In this document: positions 1-5,945 of the stretch, piece by piece
Layout: each line of letters starts with the position of its first letter
How positions within the stretch are numbered: position 1 is the first letter of the stretch
Source: Psychroflexus sp.
GTDB lineage: Bacteria > Bacteroidota > Bacteroidia > Flavobacteriales > Flavobacteriaceae
Reading direction: 5' to 3'
DNA length: 5,945 nt
Assembly: GCA_007116535.1 (NCBI GenBank)
Contig: SKIG01000116.1
Coordinates: 1-5,945 of the forward strand
Program-made: the position numbers and the translations under genes
Notes under the pieces: generated by a model
Seen by the model: the letters and a program-made list of their open reading frames with translations, nothing else
Told to the model about the DNA's origin: nothing
Database searches by the model: none

Positions 1-39
1 ATAGTATGTGCAAAAACAGCAAAATATATTAATTTATGA
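1..39 (+). CDS. Possible 3' end of an upstream gene (partial, unidentified)
   Basis: Reading from base 1 there are twelve sense codons (IVCAKTAKYINL) and then TGA at 37-39. This stop overlaps the ATG of the phosphorylase gene in the common ATGA arrangement, which suggests translational coupling to a gene that begins left of the window. Twelve residues are too few to identify a family. In some Bacteroidetes the lipid A kinase gene lpxK lies next to a purine nucleoside phosphorylase gene, but nothing here confirms that. The stretch could equally be a non-coding leader that is open by chance, so confidence is low. Confidence 0.3.
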   Translation: MVCAKTAKYINL

Positions 40-848
40 AAGAAGCACTTCAGAAAACTACCGAATATTTAATAGAAAAAGGATTCATGCAACCTGAAAT
101 AGGAATAGTTTTAGGGACAGGCTTAGGTAAGTTAGTTAACCATGTTGATATTGAAGTTGAAGTTTCTTATAATCATATACCTTATTTCCCAACAGCTACA
201 GTCGAATTTCATCAAGGCAAACTTATTTTTGGAACACTTGGAGGAAAGAAAGTAATCGTTATGCAAGGTAGATTTCACTTATATGAAGGCTATACTTTGC
301 AGGATGTTACATACCCCATTCGAATAATGAATGAGTTAGGAGTAAAAAAAATTCTGATTTCTAATGCAGCGGGGGCTATCAACAAAGAATTCAAAAAAGG
401 AGATTTGATGTTGATTGATGATCATATTAATTTACAAGGTGGATCGCCGTTAGCATTTAAAGGAGTGAGTCAATTTGGAGAACGATTTGTAGATATGCAT
501 GCTCCTTACAATCCTAGAATAAATTCACTCATCAAAGAAATTGCTCTTAGAGAAAAAATCAACTTACACGAAGGTGTTTACGCTTCGGTTTTAGGCCCAC
601 AATTAGAAACAAGAGCTGAATATCGCTACTTAAAAATTATTGGAGCTGATGCAGTTGGGATGAGTACCGTTCCTGAAGTAATCGTTGCTAATCATCTACA
701 TATTCCCGTTGCTGCAATCTCTGTGCTTACTGATGAATGTGACCCTGACCATTTACAACCTATCGATGTTCAAGATATTATTGCCACTGCTGAAAGTGCT
801 GAACCAAAGTTAGTTCGTCTTTTTTCTGAAGTCATAAAGTTAGTTTAA
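36..848 (+). CDS. Purine nucleoside phosphorylase, trimeric (PNP/MTAP) family
   Basis: This 270-residue cytosolic enzyme cleaves purine (deoxy)ribonucleosides with phosphate to free base and (deoxy)ribose-1-phosphate, for purine salvage. The length is typical of the low-molecular-mass trimeric class. Visible motifs align with human PNP: the phosphate loop GTGLG (27-31; Thr28 in place of Ser33), His59 (His64), QGRFHLYEGY with Arg79, His81 and Tyr83 (Arg84, His86, Tyr88), SNAAG with Asn110 (Asn115), Glu191 in GPQLET (Glu201), and GMSTVPEV with Met209 and Ser210 (Met219, Ser220). The base-binding Asn243 is replaced by Asp233 in LTDECDP, and the His257 position appears to be Val245; both resemble methylthioadenosine phosphorylase. 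The PNP-type Glu191 and RFHLY motif argue against calling it MTAP. The start is fixed by an in-frame TAA at 30-32, four codons' space before the ATG. The upstream reading frame may overlap it by 4 bases. The downstream neighbour is convergent, with only 10 bases between stop codons. The family call is very secure; base specificity is not. Confidence 0.95.
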   Translation: MKEALQKTTEYLIEKGFMQPEIGIVLGTGLGKLVNHVDIEVEVSYNHIPYFPTATVEFHQGKLIFGTLGGKKVIVMQGRFHLYEGYTLQDVTYPIRIMNELGVKKILISNAAGAINKEFKKGDLMLIDDHINLQGGSPLAFKGVSQFGERFVDMHAPYNPRINSLIKEIALREKINLHEGVYASVLGPQLETRAEYRYLKIIGADAVGMSTVPEVIVANHLHIPVAAISVLTDECDPDHLQPIDVQDIIATAESAEPKLVRLFSEVIKLV

Positions 849-858
849 ACATCCTATT

Positions 859-2262
859 TTACTGCCAACCTCCTCCAAGAGCTCTGTATAAATTGACTTT
901 TGAGGTAAACAAGTCCCGCTTGGCTTGTACCAAATCTAGCTCGGTTTGTAGTACATTTTCTTGCGCATTGAGCACTTCTAAGTAATCGGCTATTCCATTT
1001 ATCAGCAGTTCTTTTGCACCTTCATAAGCATGTTCGTATGCGGAAAACTCTTTATCTTTTGCTTCTATTTTTAAACCAAACATATCTACTTGGTATAATG
1101 CATCTGAAACTTCTTGGCCTGCTTGCAATACTTTTTGCTGAAAAGTTAGCGCCTGTTGAAGTTTCATTATTTCTGCAACTTCTCTTTCTGTCTTCAATCT
1201 CCTTCGGTTAAAAATTGGTTGGGTAACTCCTCCAAAAGCATTGTAAAAAAACGAGTTTGGACTAATGAAATCGCTAAACTTTAAACTTTGCAAACCTGCT
1301 GATGAATTAAGTATCAAACTTGGATATAAATTTGCACGGGCAACATTTTCTAATTGAAAAGCATTCACAAAAGCTTGCTCTGCTTCTCGTACATCAGGTC
1401 TATTTTGCAAAAGCTGAATAGGGTAACCTTCCGAAGTGCCTGATGCTAATTCAATTTCATCTAAAGAATTTCGTTCAGGTTGAGTGGGATAAATAGCCTT
1501 CAGTATACTTAATCTATTTTCCGCTAACCTTAGTTCGTTTTTCAAGTCGATAAGGATAGCTTCGGCGGCATGCACTTGGGCCTTAGTTTGTTGTACACCA
1601 ACCTCAGTAAGTTGACCTGAAGATTTTAGGGCTTTGGCTGTTTCATAACTTTCTTGACGGGTAGCAATGGTTTTTTCGGTTATCGAAATCTGCTTGTCTA
1701 ATGCAGTTATTTCAAAATAAGTTGTCGCTATGTTAGCCACCAAATCTGTTTTTACTGCTTGGTGCGCAGCTATACTTTGAAGTTGCGCTGCTTGTTGTGC
1801 TCTTTGCCCGCTTTTAATCTTTCCCCATATATCTGCTTCCCAGCTTAAATTAACATCAGCTTCGTATTGGGTTATCAAATTGAAAAATCCACCAAACTGT
1901 GAATTGCTGGCTAAGTTTTGGTAATTTACCCCTCCATCAAAGTTTATTTCAGGAAAAAAACCTGCTTTGGCTTCTTTAGCATACGCATTAGCGATTAAAA
2001 TTTGATTTAAAGCAATGCGAATATCGATGCTATTTTCTAATCCTTCTTCAATATGTTTTTGCAAGCTTTCATCTAGAAAAAAGTCTCGCCATGAAATTTC
2101 TGCGATTGAGGTACTATCTTTTTGGATATTGTCCGTTCTAAAGAGAGATTCGTTAGGTTCAAATTCTTTAGGTTGCTCATATTCCTTTGCTAAAAAACAA
2201 GATTTGAGCGTTAGCACAAGCAAAGCCAAAATAACAATCGATTTGTATGAATATCGCTTCAT
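859..2262 (-). CDS. Outer-membrane efflux channel lipoprotein, TolC/OprM/NodT family
   Basis: This 467-residue protein would form the trimeric outer-membrane and periplasmic exit duct of the tripartite efflux pump encoded by the operon. It starts with a basic, hydrophobic signal peptide (about 1-21) ending in LKSC, so Cys22 is the likely lipidation site, followed by a Y-x-x-P stretch (YEQP, 28-31) as in NodT-type channels. Two outer-membrane-efflux repeats follow, roughly 65-255 and 285-462. They carry the family motifs WEADIWGKI (141-149), LLQNRPDVREAE (284-295) and the C-terminal ALGGGWQ. Long Ala/Gln/Glu-rich segments fit the periplasmic helical barrel. Length and motifs indicate an intact gene. 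The ATG is two bases past the TAA of the permease gene, so it is the last gene of the operon and probably depends on translation or transcription through the permease. Since the permease frame carries a stop codon, expression could be reduced by polarity; this is inference. The substrate cannot be read from the sequence. Confidence 0.94.
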   Translation of the reverse strand: MKRYSYKSIVILALLVLTLKSCFLAKEYEQPKEFEPNESLFRTDNIQKDSTSIAEISWRDFFLDESLQKHIEEGLENSIDIRIALNQILIANAYAKEAKAGFFPEINFDGGVNYQNLASNSQFGGFFNLITQYEADVNLSWEADIWGKIKSGQRAQQAAQLQSIAAHQAVKTDLVANIATTYFEITALDKQISITEKTIATRQESYETAKALKSSGQLTEVGVQQTKAQVHAAEAILIDLKNELRLAENRLSILKAIYPTQPERNSLDEIELASGTSEGYPIQLLQNRPDVREAEQAFVNAFQLENVARANLYPSLILNSSAGLQSLKFSDFISPNSFFYNAFGGVTQPIFNRRRLKTEREVAEIMKLQQALTFQQKVLQAGQEVSDALYQVDMFGLKIEAKDKEFSAYEHAYEGAKELLINGIADYLEVLNAQENVLQTELDLVQAKRDLFTSKVNLYRALGGGWQ

Positions 2263-2264
2263 TC

Positions 2265-4250
2265 TTATTCAGTTGGTTTGGTTATACTTGGTTTTCCTGA
2301 AATTTTTTCTTGTAAATGCTGAAACACACTAAACAAAATTGGAATAACTAACACGCCTACTAAGGTTCCGATTAGCAAGCCTCCGGCTGCTCCCGTTCCA
2401 ATAGATTGATTCCCTTTTGCTCCTACTCCCTGCGCAAAAACAAGAGGAAGTAAACCCAAGACAAAAGCTAGCGAAGTCATCAAAATTGGTCGTAATCGCA
2501 TTCTTGCTGCGTCTAATGATGAACGAGCGATGCTGTATCCTTGTCGTCTTCGTTGAATACCATATTCGACAATAAGAATGGCATTTTTAGCCAAGAGACC
2601 AACAAGCATGACTAAGGCAATTTGAAAATAAATATTGTTCTGAAGTCCACTTGCATACGTAACCAAGTAGGCTCCTGCAACTCCAATAGGTAAAGACAAT
2701 ATTACTGCAAAGGGTAATAAATAGCTTTCGTATTGTGCCGCCAAAAAGAAATAAGCAAACAAAACAATTAATAAAAAAACGATAACAGCTTGTCCTGCAA
2801 CAGTAATTTCTTCACGAGTAATCCCTGAAAAATCAATATCGAAATTATTAGGTAATTGTTTTGCAGCTTCTCGAACTGCTTCAATTGCATCTCCGGAGCT
2901 CATATTTGGCGCAGATGAACCATTAATGGCGACCGCATTATATAAATTGAAACGTTTGATGGTTTGCGGACCATAGACTCTATTTAATTCAATAAATTCA
3001 GTAATCGGAGCCATTTCTCCTGAGGCTGTTTTTACAAAGATACTATTGAGTTGTTCAATGCTGTTTCTATCTTCAGGGTAAGCCTGTGCAAAAACACGGA
3101 ACTGCTTTCCAAACTTATTGAAATCAGCTACATAAAATCCACCTACATAAGCTTGCAATGCTCCGATAATTTCGTCTATAGGAATGCCACTTAATTTTGC
3201 TTTTGGTACATCAATTTCTAACTCAAGTTGTGGAAATCCTGTATTGAATGAATTAGAAGCAAAACCAATTCGTGGATCTTGATTAAGTAATTCTACAAAT
3301 TCTTTGGCTGCACGGTCGAGGTCTTTAAGGTCTCCATACGCACGATCGACAAGCTGCACTTCAAAACCATCTGCACTTCCATACCCTGGAACACTCGATG
3401 GAGTAAAGAAAATAATGTTAGCATCATAAATATCACTTGTCTTTTGCTTCAACTGCTTAACTAAATTATCAACCGATTTCTCTTCGCTTGTTCGTTCGCT
3501 CCAAGGGTCAAGAATAATGAATCCCTGCGCATAAGAACTTCCTGAACCTGAAAAGAAATTTCTGCCACTAGTAATGGAAGCGTTCCTCACCCCAGGAATG
3601 TCTTTAATTTTTTGATACACCTCATCAGTTGCTCGCACGGTTCTGTCTAAAGAAGCCCCAATAGGCAACTCTAGGTTCATAAATATTACTCCTCTGTCTT
3701 CTGTTGGCACAAAGCCTTTTGAAATATTGGCATCTACCCAATAAGCCCCAAGTATAGAAAAAACAACTATGCCAAACGTAATCCATTTCTTGCGCATTAG
3801 AAATTGCAAAGAAGTCATGTATTTGTCTCGCAGATAATTATAAGAAGTATTGAATGCTTTATAAAATCCACTTAAAATGCTTTTTGGTTTCTTGTTTTTT
3901 GGTCGGAGAATAAGTGCACATAAAGCAGGACTTAATGTAAGTGCATTGATAGAGGAGATAACAATTGCAATAATAAGTGTTACACCAAATTGCTCATAGA
4001 AAACACCTGCAGGACCTTTGATAAAAGTTACTGGCACAAAAACGGCCGCCATTACTAAGGTTGTAGAAATGATTGCTCCGCTTATTTCATTCATTGCACT
4101 TATCGAGGCAAGACGTGCGTTTTTTTGTCCTTCTTCAATTTTGGTGAAAACTGCTTCGGAAACCACAATGGCATCATCTACAACAATACCTATTGCAAGT
4201 ACTAAAGCAAAAAGTGTAAGTAAGTTAATCGAATACCCAAACAGGTTCAT
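2265..4250 (-). CDS. C-terminal fragment of the RND efflux permease (TM4-TM12, second porter half)
   Basis: This 661-codon open segment is the remainder of the interrupted permease, beginning at the first ATG after the amber codon. That Met aligns inside or at the end of TM3 of AcrB, so it is an internal residue and not a natural start. No ATG, GTG or TTG lies between the TAG and it, and no ribosome-binding sequence is evident. Key residues are intact: the TM4 pair Asp25-Asp26 in IVVDDAIVV (405-406 of the read-through protein; AcrB Asp407/Asp408), Lys555 in GLLAKNAIL (935; AcrB Lys940), and Arg585 and Thr592 in RMRLRPILMTS (AcrB Arg971 and Thr978). Porter subdomains PC1/PC2 and the C-terminal docking region lie between TM7 and TM8 (about 175-470), and the last helix ends near 645. 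Conservation of every functional site implies that selection acted until recently. The TAA is two bases from the channel gene. Confidence 0.7.
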   Translation of the reverse strand: MNLFGYSINLLTLFALVLAIGIVVDDAIVVSEAVFTKIEEGQKNARLASISAMNEISGAIISTTLVMAAVFVPVTFIKGPAGVFYEQFGVTLIIAIVISSINALTLSPALCALILRPKNKKPKSILSGFYKAFNTSYNYLRDKYMTSLQFLMRKKWITFGIVVFSILGAYWVDANISKGFVPTEDRGVIFMNLELPIGASLDRTVRATDEVYQKIKDIPGVRNASITSGRNFFSGSGSSYAQGFIILDPWSERTSEEKSVDNLVKQLKQKTSDIYDANIIFFTPSSVPGYGSADGFEVQLVDRAYGDLKDLDRAAKEFVELLNQDPRIGFASNSFNTGFPQLELEIDVPKAKLSGIPIDEIIGALQAYVGGFYVADFNKFGKQFRVFAQAYPEDRNSIEQLNSIFVKTASGEMAPITEFIELNRVYGPQTIKRFNLYNAVAINGSSAPNMSSGDAIEAVREAAKQLPNNFDIDFSGITREEITVAGQAVIVFLLIVLFAYFFLAAQYESYLLPFAVILSLPIGVAGAYLVTYASGLQNNIYFQIALVMLVGLLAKNAILIVEYGIQRRRQGYSIARSSLDAARMRLRPILMTSLAFVLGLLPLVFAQGVGAKGNQSIGTGAAGGLLIGTLVGVLVIPILFSVFQHLQEKISGKPSITKPTE

Positions 4251-4316
4251 AAAAAAGAAGGTTCCTATTAATGAAACAGGAACTGCAATAGCGGGTATTA
4301 AGGTAGTTTTTAAATC

Positions 4317-5390
4317 CTAAAGAAAAATAAAAACTACTACAAATACAAGTAGAAAAGCTTGTATTAAAGTTGATTTGACCTTATCTATTGAAGCTGTCAA
4401 GAATCGATTCGTATCGTAATTGATAATATAATCCATTCCTTCAGGAAAGTTGGCTTTTAATTCTTCAAGTTTTACGTACAATCGCTCAATAATTTCCTGT
4501 GCATTAGATCCCGGTGTTTGAAAAACACCAAAACTCATTCCGGGATGACCTTTGGAACGTGTTTTTGTAGCGTAAGAAAATGCATCAAGTTCTATATCAG
4601 CAACATCTTTTAGTCGAAGTATTTTGTCATTATCAATTACTTTAATGATGATATTCTCGTACTCTTCAACTGTTTTGAATCTTCCTTTGTAGCGAATCAC
4701 ATATTCGAAAGCTTCGCCTGCATTTTGTCCAATAGAACCTGCAGCAGCTTCAATACTTTGCTCTCGAACGGCTTGAATGACTTCCGAAGCATTCAAATTA
4801 TAATTGGCCATTTTTGAAGGGTCTAGCCATAAACGCATTGCGTAGTCTTTTCCTCCAAATACATTTACATTGGCTACACCATTGACTCTTTCCAATTCAG
4901 GTTTGACATTTATATTCAGGTAATTCTGAACAAAAGTATCATCGTAGGTGGGATTAGAGGAGTAAACGGATATATACACCAAAGCAGTGTTGGTTTGCTT
5001 TTGAGTAATAATTCCCGATCGAACTACTTCATCGGGTAGAATAGAGTAAGCACGGGCAACCCTATTTTGAACATTAACAGCAGCAATATCAGGATCGTAG
5101 TCTTGGTCAAAGAAAATATTGATTTGTGCCGAACCATCGTTACTTGCCGTCGAAGTAATGTAAGTCATTCCTTCCACACCATTGATTTGCTCTTCCAAAG
5201 GACCAATTACACTTTCTATAATAGTAGCAGCATTAGCTCCAGGATAGGTTGCTTGTACTTGAACTGTTGGTGGCGCAATGTCGGGATATTGGGTAACAGG
5301 AAGATCTAAGGCCCCCAAAATACCAAGCATAACCAAAATAATTGAAATTACTGTGGATAGTACAGGTCTATTGATAAATGTCTTTAGCAT
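4317..5390 (-). CDS. N-terminal fragment of the RND efflux permease (TM1, porter subdomains PN1/PN2, TM2)
   Basis: This 357-residue fragment is what normal translation would make from the interrupted permease gene. It begins with the family's amphipathic start and TM1 (FINRPVLSTVIS, 5-16, through about residue 29). Typical HAE1 motifs follow: YPDIAPPTV (35-43), YPGA (49-52), GVEGMTYITS (71-80), SNDGS (83-87), VQNR (107-110) and LPDEV (118-122). The middle covers the PN1 and PN2 porter subdomains, and the chain ends with the hydrophobic TM2 (about 340-357, ending VVVFIFL) directly before the TAG. It lacks TM3-TM12, including the proton-relay aspartates and lysine, the second porter half and most docking elements, so it should not pump by itself. 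The start is well supported by spacing from the preceding gene and by alignment to AcrB residue 1. It is a product of the broken gene, not a separate family. Confidence 0.75.
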   Translation of the reverse strand: MLKTFINRPVLSTVISIILVMLGILGALDLPVTQYPDIAPPTVQVQATYPGANAATIIESVIGPLEEQINGVEGMTYITSTASNDGSAQINIFFDQDYDPDIAAVNVQNRVARAYSILPDEVVRSGIITQKQTNTALVYISVYSSNPTYDDTFVQNYLNINVKPELERVNGVANVNVFGGKDYAMRLWLDPSKMANYNLNASEVIQAVREQSIEAAAGSIGQNAGEAFEYVIRYKGRFKTVEEYENIIIKVIDNDKILRLKDVADIELDAFSYATKTRSKGHPGMSFGVFQTPGSNAQEIIERLYVKLEELKANFPEGMDYIINYDTNRFLTASIDKVKSTLIQAFLLVFVVVFIFL

Positions 5391-5393
5391 AGT

Positions 5394-5945
5394 TTACCGA
5401 AATACTGTTTCGTACGAAGATAAAATATCCTCCATACTTGTTTTTTGGGGGTTAATTATTTCTCCATCTTTTACACGGTTAGCTCCCTTACCTAGGATAT
5501 AATCCCCTTCTTCAAAACCGTTTTTGAGCACATAAACTTGATCTGTAGCATTTTCGATACTAATTACATTTTCGACTAAAGAATCCTTGACAATTCTGTA
5601 AACAAAGGTTTTGTTTTGACGCTCGAAGGTAGAAACAATTGGGATAACTAATTTATCTTCGTAAAAAGTTGGAATACGCACTCTTCCGCTTCCACCGTCA
5701 CGAATAATTCCGCCGTCATTTTTGAATCTTGCTCTAAAACTAACGCTTCCCGTTGTTGGGTTAACTTCTCCTGAAATGGCTTCAATCCTTCCTTTATTTT
5801 TGAATACTCTGCCATTTGAGAGTATGAGTTCTATTTCAGGAAGAGCTTCAATCTTTTCTTGTATGTTATTTCCTTTGGCTTCACTTACGAAGTCTAAAAA
5901 GTCTTTTTCATTCATGGAGAAATAAACAAAAACTTCATCTATTTG
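5394..5945 (-). CDS. RND efflux periplasmic adaptor (membrane fusion protein, AcrA/MexA family), C-terminal part
   Basis: The window holds the last 183 codons of the periplasmic adaptor that links the permease to the outer-membrane channel. The frame is open to the right edge. The ATG at 5913-5915 is an internal Met, because the ten codons before it (QIDEVFVYFS) are the conserved lead-in to the family's VYVYF-(I/V)SExD(F/Y)L motif, here VFVYFSMNEKDFL. Missing upstream are the signal peptide or lipobox, the alpha-hairpin, the lipoyl domain and the start of the beta-barrel. Present are beta-barrel strands with NPTTGSVSFRARF (62-74 of the visible part) and GGSGRVRIP (84-92), then the membrane-proximal domain from KLVIP (98-102) through GDYILGKGANRVKDGE (147-162), and a short tail. 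The TAA is three bases before the permease ATG, consistent with the usual adaptor-permease-channel operon order. No frameshift or stop is seen in the visible part. Confidence 0.92.
   Translation of the reverse strand, partial: QIDEVFVYFSMNEKDFLDFVSEAKGNNIQEKIEALPEIELILSNGRVFKNKGRIEAISGEVNPTTGSVSFRARFKNDGGIIRDGGSGRVRIPTFYEDKLVIPIVSTFERQNKTFVYRIVKDSLVENVISIENATDQVYVLKNGFEEGDYILGKGANRVKDGEIINPQKTSMEDILSSYETVFR

Larger units (their letters stand above)
2265..5390 (-). pseudogene. RND efflux permease (HAE1/AcrB family) interrupted by one in-frame amber codon
   Basis: This is the whole permease locus: the proton-driven inner-membrane pump that would take up toxic compounds from periplasm or membrane and pass them to the outer-membrane channel. 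The start (5388-5390) is three bases past the fusion-protein stop, and the end (2265-2267, TAA) is two bases before the channel gene. One TAG at 4317-4319 stops translation after codon 357. The reading frame is identical on both sides (5390 minus 4250 is divisible by three). The 22 codons after TAG encode DLKTTLIPAIAVPVSLIG and four more residues, which continue AcrB homology with no gap. Counting the stop as one residue, the product is 1041 residues against 1049 in E. coli AcrB. The TAG takes the place of the Gln in the FLQ-N/D motif after TM2, so a C-to-T change of CAG explains it. No other stop or frameshift is visible, so the lesion is recent, a sequencing error, or tolerated by suppression. 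Confidence 0.85.

Noticed and set aside
908..927. ACAAG...CTTGT inverted repeat as a terminator for the phosphorylase
   Set aside because: The stem has only five clean pairs plus a wobble, no T-run follows, and it sits in channel coding sequence; it is most likely chance.
1014..1211. Plus-strand open frame of 65 codons, Leu-rich
   Set aside because: It lies entirely antisense to the conserved second half of the outer-membrane channel gene; the composition is a by-product of the opposite strand, with no recognisable family motif.
2015..2332. Plus-strand open frame of 105 codons across the channel/permease junction
   Set aside because: It is antisense to the start of the channel gene and the end of the permease, both clearly conserved on the minus strand, and its translation shows no known domain.
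4317..4319. Reassigned genetic code with TAG read as glutamine
   Set aside because: Only one internal TAG is seen among the genes in the window, and the intact genes look standard. A point mutation or sequencing error is simpler, although a genome-wide check for internal TAG codons would settle it.
4018..4320. Plus-strand open frame of 100 codons spanning the amber site
   Set aside because: It is antisense to TM3-TM6 of the permease. Its stop region merely mirrors the amber locus, and there is no family similarity or independent start signal.
4251..4330. Frameshift or insertion-sequence scar as the cause of the permease break
   Set aside because: The frame is identical on both sides, alignment continues without a gap, and no inverted repeat or target duplication flanks the site.
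5067..5502. Plus-strand open frames of 80 and 74 codons opposite the permease start and adaptor end
   Set aside because: They overlap each other in different frames and are antisense to conserved coding sequence.
5913..5915. ATG as the start of a short 173-residue adaptor protein
   Set aside because: The frame stays open to the window edge, and the codons just before it encode the conserved VFVYF lead-in, so this Met is internal.
5722..5925. Plus-strand open frame of 67 codons near the right edge
   Set aside because: It is antisense to the adaptor's beta-barrel coding sequence, whose minus-strand frame is strongly conserved.

Overview
The window is AT-rich, and every intact gene ends in TAA. 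The start codons I examined have no clear Shine-Dalgarno sequence, and the protein sequences look like those of Bacteroidetes (Flavobacteriia or relatives). I infer that phylum from protein flavour and codon use, not from a marker gene.

Layout: at the left edge, 12 codons of an open frame may be the tail of an upstream gene; they end in a TGA that overlaps the next start by 4 bases. A complete trimeric-type purine nucleoside phosphorylase gene (36-848, +) follows. It converges on a minus-strand operon with only 10 bases between the two stop codons. Read in its own direction (right to left), the operon is a tripartite RND multidrug-efflux system: the C-terminal part of a membrane fusion protein (5394-5945, running off the window), the inner-membrane HAE1/AcrB-type permease (2265-5390), and an outer-membrane TolC/NodT-type lipoprotein channel (859-2262). 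The junctions are 3 and 2 bases, so the three genes are almost certainly co-transcribed. The operon promoter and any local regulator would lie beyond the right edge.

The main anomaly is that the permease frame is interrupted by one amber codon (TAG at 4317-4319, minus strand). The frame on both sides is the same. The 22 codons between the stop and the next ATG encode conserved permease sequence, and the stop sits exactly where relatives have Gln in the loop after TM2. Read through, the protein would be 1041 residues with all key proton-relay residues present. This is a single CAG-to-TAG type change in an otherwise intact gene: a recent pseudogene, a sequencing error, or (less likely) a suppressed or read-through codon. 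It is not two genuine genes.

A second point is that the phosphorylase has Asp where the 6-oxopurine-specific enzymes have Asn at the base-binding site. I found no RNA gene, mobile element, CRISPR array or undescribed system. Apart from the amber codon, this is ordinary chromosomal sequence with essentially no non-coding DNA.
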